From positions 1,054,001 to 1,118,000 of the forward strand of contig OZ220491.1 of assembly GCA_965116195.1 (NCBI GenBank): a DNA stretch of 64,000 nt. Reading direction: 5' to 3'. Shown here piece after piece: positions 15,902-23,349 of the stretch. Position 1 is the first letter of the stretch. Every line of letters starts with the position of its first letter. Under the pieces are notes generated by a model. The model was not told the origin of the DNA and searched no databases. It saw only the letters and a program-made list of their open reading frames with translations. The stretch is from Aldehydirespirator sp965116195 (GTDB taxonomy: Bacteria > Actinomycetota > Acidimicrobiia > Acidimicrobiales > Aldehydirespiratoraceae). The position numbers were made by a program, and so were the translations under genes.

Positions 15902-17308
15902 ATGGCGGCACCGGGACGCTCTGGCCGACTTGTTGGGCGGTACGGTGCTTGGGTGCCTCCAGCTGCTTTCGCTTCCTTCTCCTATCGCAGTTTCCGCTTT
16001 TTCTGGTTCGGTGGCTTCGTCGCCAATGGCGCTCGCTTTTCGCAGTATGTGGCCATCCCGGCGGTGATGTGGGAGTTGACCAACAGTCCGGGTTGGGTCG
16101 GCCTGGCCGGTTTTGCCCAGTTCGTGCCCATGGCTTTAATCGCTCCTGTGGCGGGCCTGTTGGCCGATCACTATCCTCGGCGCAGCCTCTTGCTGGTCAC
16201 CCAGTCGCTGATGGCGATTGCGGCGCTGATCCTGGCTGTGGCATGGTGGCAGGGCCTCAGGTCGCCTGTGGCTTTTGTTGTGCTGGCTGGCCTGACCGGT
16301 GTCGTCAGCGGGCTCAACCTGCCGGCCTGGCAGGCCTTTGTCAGTGAACTCGTGCCGCAGGAGTTGCTGCTCAATGCGGTCACGCTGAACTCGGCGCAGT
16401 TCAACTGCTCGCGTGTGGTCGGGCCGATGCTCGGCGGCATCATCGTGGCAACAGCGGGGCCGGCAACAGCTTTCGCGGTCAGTGGGGCTGGTTGTGTTGC
16501 GGTGCTGTTTGCGCTGGGGTGTATCGAGTCACGCAAGGTTCTCGGAGCGAGATCGGCGCTCAATATGCGACCTCTGAGCAACATTGTGGCTGTGGTGCGT
16601 TATGTACGAGCGCGTCGCGGTCTGACCGTTGCCATCAGCAGCGTTGCGGTGATCGGGTCGCTGGGGCTGCCTGTTCAGGTGTTGATGGTGGTCTTCGCCG
16701 AAGATGTGTTTGATCGTGGCCCCAGTGGATATGGGTTCATGCTCACGATTGTCGGTATCGGCGCAGTGGCAGCGACCCCGGTGGTTGCGTCGCTGGGAGG
16801 GCGAGTGCGCCGGTCGCGTATTCAGCGGGTTGCGTTGGTCATATATGGCTGCGCTATTCTGGGGCTCAGCGTGGCACCGAGTTTTGGCATGTTTCTGGTG
16901 CCTCTCATGTTTGTCGGGGTGGCTCATCTCACTTCGGCAAGTGCTCTGAACACCACTGTGCAAATGCAGGTTGATGAGGACATGAGGGCTCAGGTGCTGT
17001 CTTTGTATGTGATGGTGCTGATGACCTCGAACCCGATCGGACAGTTGGCTCTGGGGCAGTTGATCGAACTGATCGGGGCTCGTGAGGCTTTTGCGGTGTA
17101 TGGCGTGGCTTTGTTGGTGATCACGGCATTGTTGCACGTTCTGAAGTGGCTGAATGACATGGATGTCGCGGTCGGCAGCTATTCGCCGGATGTGGTGCCC
17201 GAGGCGCACCCCACGACACCTTCACCGCCTTCACCGCCCAGGCCTCAAGGGCGGGTCACACAGGGGCGTGTCACACAAGGGCGTGTCAATGGCCGAGTCG
17301 CCAGATGA
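15902..17308 (+). CDS. MFS transporter (EntS/MFS_3-like)
   Basis: Major facilitator with about 12 hydrophobic segments, likely a drug or siderophore exporter of the MFS_3 type. Recognisable parts are FSYRSFRFFWFGGFVANGA at the first helix, the loop motif GLLADHYPRRSLLLVTQ (motif A-like), GLNLPAWQAFVSELVPQELL and a second-half QVDEDMRAQVLSLYVM. The true start is uncertain: ATG 15902 or GTG 15953; an in-frame ATG at 15812 lies in the tandem repeat and is unlikely. The C-terminus carries a 15-bp repeat encoding GRVTQ units (17254-17300). No substrate can be named. Confidence 0.87.
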   Translation: MAAPGRSGRLVGRYGAWVPPAAFASFSYRSFRFFWFGGFVANGARFSQYVAIPAVMWELTNSPGWVGLAGFAQFVPMALIAPVAGLLADHYPRRSLLLVTQSLMAIAALILAVAWWQGLRSPVAFVVLAGLTGVVSGLNLPAWQAFVSELVPQELLLNAVTLNSAQFNCSRVVGPMLGGIIVATAGPATAFAVSGAGCVAVLFALGCIESRKVLGARSALNMRPLSNIVAVVRYVRARRGLTVAISSVAVIGSLGLPVQVLMVVFAEDVFDRGPSGYGFMLTIVGIGAVAATPVVASLGGRVRRSRIQRVALVIYGCAILGLSVAPSFGMFLVPLMFVGVAHLTSASALNTTVQMQVDEDMRAQVLSLYVMVLMTSNPIGQLALGQLIELIGAREAFAVYGVALLVITALLHVLKWLNDMDVAVGSYSPDVVPEAHPTTPSPPSPPRPQGRVTQGRVTQGRVNGRVAR

Positions 17309-17415
17309 GACGGCCGGCACCTTGCCGGCGCGCACGCTCTGGTAATCAGTGGCCTCACACTGCTCCTGGGGCGCAGTTGAATGGTGGGTCAGGCCTTGAC
17401 AAGGCGTGTACGCGT

Positions 17416-17560
17416 TGGTTATTGGTGGCCTTTCACTGCTGCAAGGAGCGTCGGAACCTGGGTGTTGCGGCGGCCTGAGGAATTCTTGAAGTGCTTCGGC
17501 CGTCTACTTGCTGTAAGAAGTGTCGCATCCTGCGTGTTGCGGCGGTCTGGGTGCCAGTTG
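17416..17560. repeat. 72-bp repeat in the 3' end of the VTC gene
   Basis: GTGTTGCGGCGG with its flanks occurs at 17462 and 17534 (72 bp apart), encoding two copies of an RRNTQ..TLL..... motif 24 residues apart at the VTC protein C-terminus. A weaker related segment, GGTAATCAGTGGCC versus GGTTATTGGTGGCC, is at 17341 and 17417, just beyond the stop. Confidence 0.7.
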
Positions 17561-18384
17561 AGTTGGTGTCTCAGCACTCTGTTCCATTTGTTGGCGGAGA
17601 GTGTCGGTGTGATTGCTGCGAGGCCGGTGCAGTATTTGCTGAATGTCGTGGGACGGTGTCCTGATCGCCACAGGAGGTGATCAAAGGCGCACGGACGGGT
17701 GCTTGTTTTGGTTTCTATCAGTGCCATCGGCCCCAGACGTAGATCTGTTTCGGTTGCGTTGCACATGGTTTCGGCTCCGTTGCATAGGGCTGCGGTCCCG
17801 TTGCATATGTCTTTGATCTTGCGCCACAACACGCCGGTGTCAATGGTGATGCGTGCAGCGTTGTCCAGGTCCAGGGTCAGGGTGATCCGCTCGTAGTTGG
17901 TGGTGAGCAGAGGCTGAAGGTCGTTGACCAGGGTGCTTGTTTGCCCGATCGTTCCCACGAAGGCCTTGGCTTCGGCTGTGAGTCCGTACTCCTCTGTGGG
18001 ATCACACCCCAACCGGTGCTTCACTGTTTGACCGCGCCTGTCTCGCGTCTTGACCTCCAGCATGCAGAGGTGAGTGTCGAGGTAGTGGCGCGTTCGCACT
18101 TTGAAGCGTGACGGTCGGCGGCGGGCGGCACCGTGGTAGGCATCAAGTGCGGGGGTGTCGAAGTAGGTGGATTGGTAGGCGAAACGCTGGCAGGCACCGA
18201 TAGTGAGAACTCGGAGGTTGGAGGCGAGCGCCGAGACCAGAGCCGGGACGGCTGTCTCGGGTACGAGGTACTTGCGGTCTTTGCGGGTTTGTAGATCGGC
18301 TGTTGCGGTCAGTTCGTCCAGTCCGATCGTTTCGAGGTCAGACAGCACCTCGGCCAGGGTTGACTCGTGAGTTTGTGACTTCAT
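17419..18384 (-). CDS. VTC-domain protein (polyphosphate polymerase-like)
   Basis: Contains the VTC tunnel domain, the catalytic fold of eukaryotic polyphosphate polymerase; bacterial members are predicted polyphosphate or nucleotide-handling enzymes. Basic strands that line the tunnel are visible: LQTRKDRKYLVPE, RFAYQSTYFDTPALDAYHG, PSRFKVRTRHYLD, MLEVKTRDRRGQTVKHRL, LTLDLDNAARITIDTG and ALIETKTS. Length 321 aa. The C-terminal 45 residues contain a 24-residue repeat from a 72-bp duplication. It overlaps the upstream DUF4956 gene by 4 bases (ATGA), a clear operon. Confidence 0.88.
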   Translation of the reverse strand: MKSQTHESTLAEVLSDLETIGLDELTATADLQTRKDRKYLVPETAVPALVSALASNLRVLTIGACQRFAYQSTYFDTPALDAYHGAARRRPSRFKVRTRHYLDTHLCMLEVKTRDRRGQTVKHRLGCDPTEEYGLTAEAKAFVGTIGQTSTLVNDLQPLLTTNYERITLTLDLDNAARITIDTGVLWRKIKDICNGTAALCNGAETMCNATETDLRLGPMALIETKTSTRPCAFDHLLWRSGHRPTTFSKYCTGLAAITPTLSANKWNRVLRHQLNWHPDRRNTQDATLLTASRRPKHFKNSSGRRNTQVPTLLAAVKGHQ

Positions 18385-19100
18385 GACTGGACTCGGTGAC
18401 CGAAGTGGCCGTTCGGTTCGGCGCTGGACTGTGCGGAGTGGCCCACCTGGAGTGGGTGGCTGGAGCGGCCGCTGGGTTCGGCACCGGGCAAGGGAGGGTT
18501 GCCCAACTGGACTCCTCGGTTGAGGTGGCCGTTGGGTTCTGAACCGGGCGGTGTGGCGTTGTCTGTCTTGAAGCGTACATCAACGTCGGTGGTGTCGTTC
18601 ACGAGGTCTATACGCCGCACCGTGACTGTGTGTACCTTGGCGGCGAGGAGGCTCTCCAGGTGGGCAATCAGTGCGGTCTCGTTGGTGAATGCCCGGTCAA
18701 GGGTTATGCGTTGGGAGCGGTATCGCGCCAGCAGGCTGCCGTGGTCGCCGATGAACAGCGCGGTCAGAAGAGCCAGCATCAGCACCGGTGCCAGCCACAG
18801 CGGTGAGGTTGGAACCCCGCCAACCACCCCCAGAGCCAGCGCAACGAAGTAGTAGGCGATTTCTGGTTGGTCAAGTTCGGCGGAGCGCAGTCGGATGATT
18901 GACAGAACGCCGAAGAGTCCCAGTCCCAGACCAATGGCGACACTTGTCGAAGTGAACGCTTCGGCGACCGCAAGCACTCCGATATTGACAGCCAGATAGG
19001 AGACAACTAGGTCACGTCGGCGATGGCGGGGCAGGTACATCCCGAATGTCAGGATGGATATTGCCACCATGTTGAGTATGATGGGTAGGACTTCTTGCAT
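18381..19100 (-). CDS. DUF4956 membrane protein
   Basis: Integral membrane protein of the DUF4956 family, which commonly accompanies VTC and CotH genes; biochemical role unknown. Hydrophobic helices are at about residues 5-25, 33-60 and 80-120. The cytoplasmic half has the typical LGLFGVLSIIRLRSAELDQPE and a C-terminal ferredoxin-like segment (VTVRRIDLVNDTTDVDVRF). The last 55 residues are three degenerate 20-residue repeats around AEPNGH (60 bp each), an unusual tail. I start it at ATG 19100, which has GGAGAAA 5-6 nt upstream; the frame is open to 19211 but that extension is not hydrophobic. Confidence 0.87.
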   Translation of the reverse strand: MQEVLPIILNMVAISILTFGMYLPRHRRRDLVVSYLAVNIGVLAVAEAFTSTSVAIGLGLGLFGVLSIIRLRSAELDQPEIAYYFVALALGVVGGVPTSPLWLAPVLMLALLTALFIGDHGSLLARYRSQRITLDRAFTNETALIAHLESLLAAKVHTVTVRRIDLVNDTTDVDVRFKTDNATPPGSEPNGHLNRGVQLGNPPLPGAEPSGRSSHPLQVGHSAQSSAEPNGHFGHRVQS

Positions 19101-19283
19101 GGGTTTTCTCCAGTGTGGTTGGACTGTGATCGGATGGTGAACTCTGGTTCTAGTTGGGGTTCTTGTGAGATTTCTGGGAAGGAACTTGAAATCTGCTGGG
19201 AGTTTTCTCACAGGAGATTCACAGATTGATCAAAGAGAATCTCCAGAGTTCCCTGGTTGAGTGTGGCAAACCAGGAGGTGCAT
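19101..19283. promoter_or_regulatory. Divergent promoter region with nested inverted repeats
   Basis: The region separates two divergent transcription units. GGAGATTC (19213-19220) pairs perfectly with GAATCTCC (19237-19244), and GAACTCTGG (19139-19147) pairs with CCAGAGTTC (19243-19251). Either could be an operator or transcript hairpin. Placement suggests control by the adjacent two-component system, but this is inference. Confidence 0.4.
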
Positions 19284-20972
19284 ATGACAAGTCGAACCAC
19301 CCTCGTCGCATTCGTGGCCGCATTGCTTTTGGTAGCTGCTTGCCGAAGCGACGACACCACATCCACTGGCAATGCCGGGGTTGAGGCTGACGTCTCCGCC
19401 GAGGTCTTCGCCGAGGCCGGCACCACTGCCGAGGTTGAGGCTGAGACTGGCGGTGCTGTCGAGGTCAAGGCTGAGGTTGGCGGCACTGCTGAAGTCGAGG
19501 TTGAGGCCAACTCCGATCCGGCGTTGTTTGACGCAGCGTCTGTGCATGAAATCGAACTCACATTTGACCAGGCCGACTACGACTCGATGATCGAGACGCT
19601 GTCCGAGTCCGGCGACAAAACCTGGATTGATGTGACCGTCACCATTGATGGGGTCACATACGAACATGCAGGCGCTCGCTTGAAGGGAAACTCGTCTCTC
19701 GCGGGTCTGATGGTGGGCGGATTCGGAGGCCCGGGTAGCGACTTATTGTCCAGCGAAGACCAAGAACTGCTTGACCTTTGCTTTTACTATGACATCAAAC
19801 ACGGCGAGCAGGGAGCGGTCCATCTGGGAGCGGTCAATCTGGGTTCTCAGCCCTCGGGCGATGACTCCGGTTCCTCAGATGACAGCGATGCTGTTGATGG
19901 ATACGTCGAGGGATTCGGCCCGGGTGGGCTTGGTGACGAGGCCTCGGCAGACGAGCCTGAGAAGTTACCGTGGCTGATTCGTCTGGACAAGTTCGTGGAC
20001 GATCAAAAGCACCAAGAATATGTTGACATCGTGATCCGCTCCAACTTCAGCAAGACATCGCTCAACGAGGCGTTGTCATTGGACCTGCTCAAGCGGGCCG
20101 GGCTCGCGTCCCAGGAAGCGGCCCATGTGAGCTTCACCGTCAATGGCGGCGAGTCGGCGCTGCGGCTGATGATCGAGCACCCCTCTGACGATGCCTGGCA
20201 GGATCGCAACTTCTCATCTGCCGGAGCGCTCTACAAGGCCGAGAGCACCGGCGACTGGTCCTACCGGGGTGACAATCCAAAGGACTACGACGATGTGTTT
20301 GACCAGGAGGGTGGCCGCAAAGTTGCCGACCTCACCCCGCTGATTGAGTTTCTCAAGTTCATCGACGAAGCCGATGACAGTACTTTTGCTGCCGAGTTGC
20401 CCGAACGACTTGATGTTGAGTCTTTTGCCACTTATCTGGCCATGATGGAGTTGGTGCAGAACTGGGACGACATCGACGGTCCGGGCAACAACGCCTACCT
20501 CTGGTGGGATGCTGAATCCGCGCAGTTCACCGTGGTTCCCTGGGACATGAACCTTACCTTCGACGGAATGTTCAGTAATTTTGAAGTACCTTATGGTTTC
20601 GAGGGCGAGCTGCCCGAAGACTTCCAACCACCCGAAGATTTCCAACCACCCGAGGATGCCGTGCTGCCGGAAGATGTCTTCGAGTTGCCTGAAGACCTTG
20701 AACTGCCCGAGGATTTCGACTCCGGCGAGTGTGGATTTGCAGGGTCGAATCCGCTGGTTGAACGGTTCCACGCCAACACAGAGTTCGAATCGCTCTACCA
20801 GGACAAACTGGCCGAGTTGACGGCCGAACTGATCGACAGCCAAAGTGCCAACGAGGTTCTGGCGACGCGGGTGGCAGTGCTGACCGAGCAGGCAACCGAC
20901 CTGGTCAGCGTTAACACCATCCAGCAAGAATCCGATGCGATCACCAAGTTGTTGAGTACTCATGAGCGGTAA
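19284..20972 (+). CDS. CotH kinase-family lipoprotein
   Basis: Secreted, lipid-anchored member of the CotH family (atypical protein kinases first known from Bacillus spore coats). A signal peptide ends in a lipobox LLLVAAC. Residues about 28-75 are a Glu/Val/Ala low-complexity stretch of related units. The CotH domain follows: VHEIELTFDQADYDSMIE, RLKGNSSLAG, PWLIRLDKFVDDQKHQEY, RSNFSKTSLNEALSLDLLKR, GALYKAE, and the kinase-like active site around NNAYLWWD and VVPWDMNLTF. A second low-complexity block of PEDFQPPED-type repeats lies near the C-terminus. The start is ATG 19284, 5 nt after AGGAGG (19273-19278); an upstream in-frame codon at 19257 would spoil the signal peptide. Confidence 0.9.
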   Translation: MTSRTTLVAFVAALLLVAACRSDDTTSTGNAGVEADVSAEVFAEAGTTAEVEAETGGAVEVKAEVGGTAEVEVEANSDPALFDAASVHEIELTFDQADYDSMIETLSESGDKTWIDVTVTIDGVTYEHAGARLKGNSSLAGLMVGGFGGPGSDLLSSEDQELLDLCFYYDIKHGEQGAVHLGAVNLGSQPSGDDSGSSDDSDAVDGYVEGFGPGGLGDEASADEPEKLPWLIRLDKFVDDQKHQEYVDIVIRSNFSKTSLNEALSLDLLKRAGLASQEAAHVSFTVNGGESALRLMIEHPSDDAWQDRNFSSAGALYKAESTGDWSYRGDNPKDYDDVFDQEGGRKVADLTPLIEFLKFIDEADDSTFAAELPERLDVESFATYLAMMELVQNWDDIDGPGNNAYLWWDAESAQFTVVPWDMNLTFDGMFSNFEVPYGFEGELPEDFQPPEDFQPPEDAVLPEDVFELPEDLELPEDFDSGECGFAGSNPLVERFHANTEFESLYQDKLAELTAELIDSQSANEVLATRVAVLTEQATDLVSVNTIQQESDAITKLLSTHER

Positions 20973-20990
20973 CACCGAAACCCGCCAAAG

Positions 20991-21716
20991 GTGTCATGTA
21001 CGCCTGTTGAGGTGTTTGTCCCGGTGAGCGACAACCCTGAACCCCGTGTGCTTCTCGTTGATGATGAGGAGAACATCCGCTACATCGTCAAGTTGGCGCT
21101 GGAGATGGCCGGCTTTGATGTGGCGGTCGCTGCGTCCGGGGATGAGGCCATCAAACTTGTGAAGGGTTTCCAGCCGCAGGTCATTGTCTTGGATGTCATG
21201 CTTGGTGACATTGACGGCTTCTTGCTGTTGCGACGCATTCGCGATCTGGGATTGAACGCTCCTGTGGTCTTTCTCACGGCACGAGACGGCACCGAGGACC
21301 GGGTTCGTGGCCTGACAACCGGCGGAGCGGACTATGTGGTGAAGCCGTTTGCCGTTGCCGAGTTGGTGGCGCGGGTCAAACTCCGCCTCGCCGACGGCGA
21401 TTCTGGCAACACAGGGCGTGCCCTGCGATGCGCCGATCTTACTCTGGACGACGAGGCGCGTCGGGTCACCCGGGCAGGTGAGATCGTGCATCTGTCACCG
21501 ACCGAGTACAAGCTGCTCCACTACCTGATGGTGAACAGCGGTCGCGTGTTGTCGCGGTACCAGATACTGGACCACGTGTGGGCCTATCACTTTGACGGCA
21601 ACTCCTCTGTCGTTGACACCTATATCAGCTATCTGAGACGCAAGATTGACCACGTGGAGCCTCGCCTCATCCAGACGATCCGCGGTGTCGGGTTCTCTCT
21701 TCGAGTGGAAGCGTGA
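20991..21716 (+). CDS. OmpR-family response regulator
   Basis: Two-component transcription regulator. The receiver domain holds VDDEE at residues 23-27, the phosphoacceptor D68 in VIVLDVMLGD, and a conserved Lys in DYVVKPF. The C-terminal winged helix shows LSPTEYKLLHYLMVNSGRVL and VDTYISYLRRKID, typical of OmpR/PhoB type. The start is GTG 20991 or GTG 21024; the second begins right before the receiver fold. It lies 18 bp after the CotH gene and overlaps the sensor kinase by 4 bases, so all three are probably co-transcribed. Confidence 0.95.
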   Translation: MSCTPVEVFVPVSDNPEPRVLLVDDEENIRYIVKLALEMAGFDVAVAASGDEAIKLVKGFQPQVIVLDVMLGDIDGFLLLRRIRDLGLNAPVVFLTARDGTEDRVRGLTTGGADYVVKPFAVAELVARVKLRLADGDSGNTGRALRCADLTLDDEARRVTRAGEIVHLSPTEYKLLHYLMVNSGRVLSRYQILDHVWAYHFDGNSSVVDTYISYLRRKIDHVEPRLIQTIRGVGFSLRVEA

Positions 21717-23098
21717 GTCTTCGATATCGGCTGTTGGCGGCCATGGGGGTCTTGTTGGTGTTGATCCTCATGGGTGGTTTCATTGTCCTGCGAAGCCAGA
21801 GATCGTTTCTCATTGACCAGGTTGACGAGCAACTCGCCGGGGCGCTTCCGTTCACCAGTCCGTATCCGCATCCGGTTCTGGATGCTCCGATTCAGCTGCT
21901 CCCACCCCCGCCCCCGCCTGACGCGCCGATCTCGACCCTGTTCGTCGGGTTGGTCGAAGGGGACAGGTTGATTCCGTTCCTTCAGGGTCAGCTCATTGAT
22001 GACACACCAAAGGTACCCGTGGATGTGTCCGAGTTGATCAGAATGGAGAGACAGGCCATCACCGTGGACGGAATCGAGGGCCGCGAACGATTCCGAATTC
22101 TAGCTGGGCGGGATCCCGAGCTGGGCAGCTTCTTGGTCGTGGCGCTCCCTCTGAATGAGGTCGAGAGTGCGAGCCGCCGACTTCAGTTGGTGTTGATCAT
22201 CGTGGGAGGTCTGGTGCTCGGGGTCATGGCGGCGGCCGTTTGGTGGGTGGAGCGCCTGGGTGTCAAGCCGATAAGAAACGTCACACGGGTTGCTGAGGCA
22301 ATTTCTGCCGGTGACCGAAACCAGAGAGTCAGGCAGACTGACAGCCGAACCGAGGCCGGGAAACTGGCCCACGCCTTCAATGTGATGTTGGACGACCGAG
22401 ACACGATTGAGTTGCGCCGACGACAGTTTGTGGCCGACGCTTCCCACGAACTGCGAACACCACTCACCTCGATTCAGGGCTATCTTGACCTTTACTCCCA
22501 CGGGCAATTCGCCGACCCTGCACAAGTTGACGACATGATGCGCCGCATGGGTCGCGAAGCAACTCGCATGAAGGCCCTGGTTGAAGACCTGTTACTGCTC
22601 GCCAACCTGGATCAGCAGAGACCTTTGCGAAACAACCGTGTTGATCTGAATCGTCTCATCACCGATGCCGCCAATGATGCGCGCGCCGTTCAACCCCAGC
22701 GATCCATCCTGGCTGCGACTCCCGACTCAACGGTGGAGACCACGGGTGATGAGTTCCGGTTGCAGCAGGTCGTTGCTGCGCTGGTGGACAACGCCTTGAC
22801 CCACACCGACATCGATTGTGAGATCCGCCTTGAGACCCGGGCGACCCCGACGGGCACAGAAATCATCGTCGCAGACGATGGCCCCGGCCTGGATGCGGCC
22901 CGAGCTGAACGTGTCTTTGACCGGTTCTTCCGCCATGATCAATCTCGTTCGCGCGCCACCGGTGGTTCGGGGCTCGGACTGGCAATCGCCCGTTCCATCA
23001 TCGAGGCTCACGACGGCACCATCGCACTCCGTACTGCTCCGGGGGCCGGCTGCACCTTCACCATCAGCCTTCCCGCCAGACAAGCAGGTGACCTTTGA
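21713..23098 (+). CDS. Sensor histidine kinase
   Basis: Membrane histidine kinase paired with the preceding regulator. Order: TM1 (about residues 5-26), an extracytoplasmic sensor region of about 130 residues with an unusual LLPPPPPPDAP run near residue 65, TM2 (about 158-180), a HAMP linker, the dimerisation/phosphoacceptor box FVADASHELRTPLTSIQGYL with H245, and an ATPase domain with N box DNALTH, VADDGPGLD (G1) and GGSGLGLAIARSI (G2). Length 461 aa. The GTG start overlaps the regulator stop. The ligand is unknown; co-transcription with CotH/VTC genes hints at phosphate or envelope state. Confidence 0.95.
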   Translation: MSLRYRLLAAMGVLLVLILMGGFIVLRSQRSFLIDQVDEQLAGALPFTSPYPHPVLDAPIQLLPPPPPPDAPISTLFVGLVEGDRLIPFLQGQLIDDTPKVPVDVSELIRMERQAITVDGIEGRERFRILAGRDPELGSFLVVALPLNEVESASRRLQLVLIIVGGLVLGVMAAAVWWVERLGVKPIRNVTRVAEAISAGDRNQRVRQTDSRTEAGKLAHAFNVMLDDRDTIELRRRQFVADASHELRTPLTSIQGYLDLYSHGQFADPAQVDDMMRRMGREATRMKALVEDLLLLANLDQQRPLRNNRVDLNRLITDAANDARAVQPQRSILAATPDSTVETTGDEFRLQQVVAALVDNALTHTDIDCEIRLETRATPTGTEIIVADDGPGLDAARAERVFDRFFRHDQSRSRATGGSGLGLAIARSIIEAHDGTIALRTAPGAGCTFTISLPARQAGDL

Positions 23099-23224
23099 CA
23101 TCAAAGCCTGATGACCATTTCGGCCACTTGCGGACTTGAACTGTCCATTGGTTATCGAGCAATCATCCGTGCGAGCCGTTGGATTGAGGTGGGTGGGCGA
23201 ACTCCACCGGTGATCGCAATGGAT

Positions 23225-23265
23225 CGGTCATGATGACCGGTTGTAGGTATCAGCGATCAACCGGT
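23225..23265. terminator. Inverted repeats between convergent genes
   Basis: CGGTCATGATGACCG (23225-23239) is a perfect palindrome. ACCGGTTG (23236-23243) pairs with CAACCGGT (23258-23265) across a 14-nt loop. They sit between the convergent kinase and surface-protein genes and could act as a bidirectional terminator, although no T-tract follows. Confidence 0.45.
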
Positions 23266-23349
23266 GGAGGTTGTTTAGTATGGCACAGAGGTCGCAGGCA
23301 TGTGAGCGCGAGGCGATTGGGGCGTTGTTGGGGGTGAGGTCGAAGCGGC

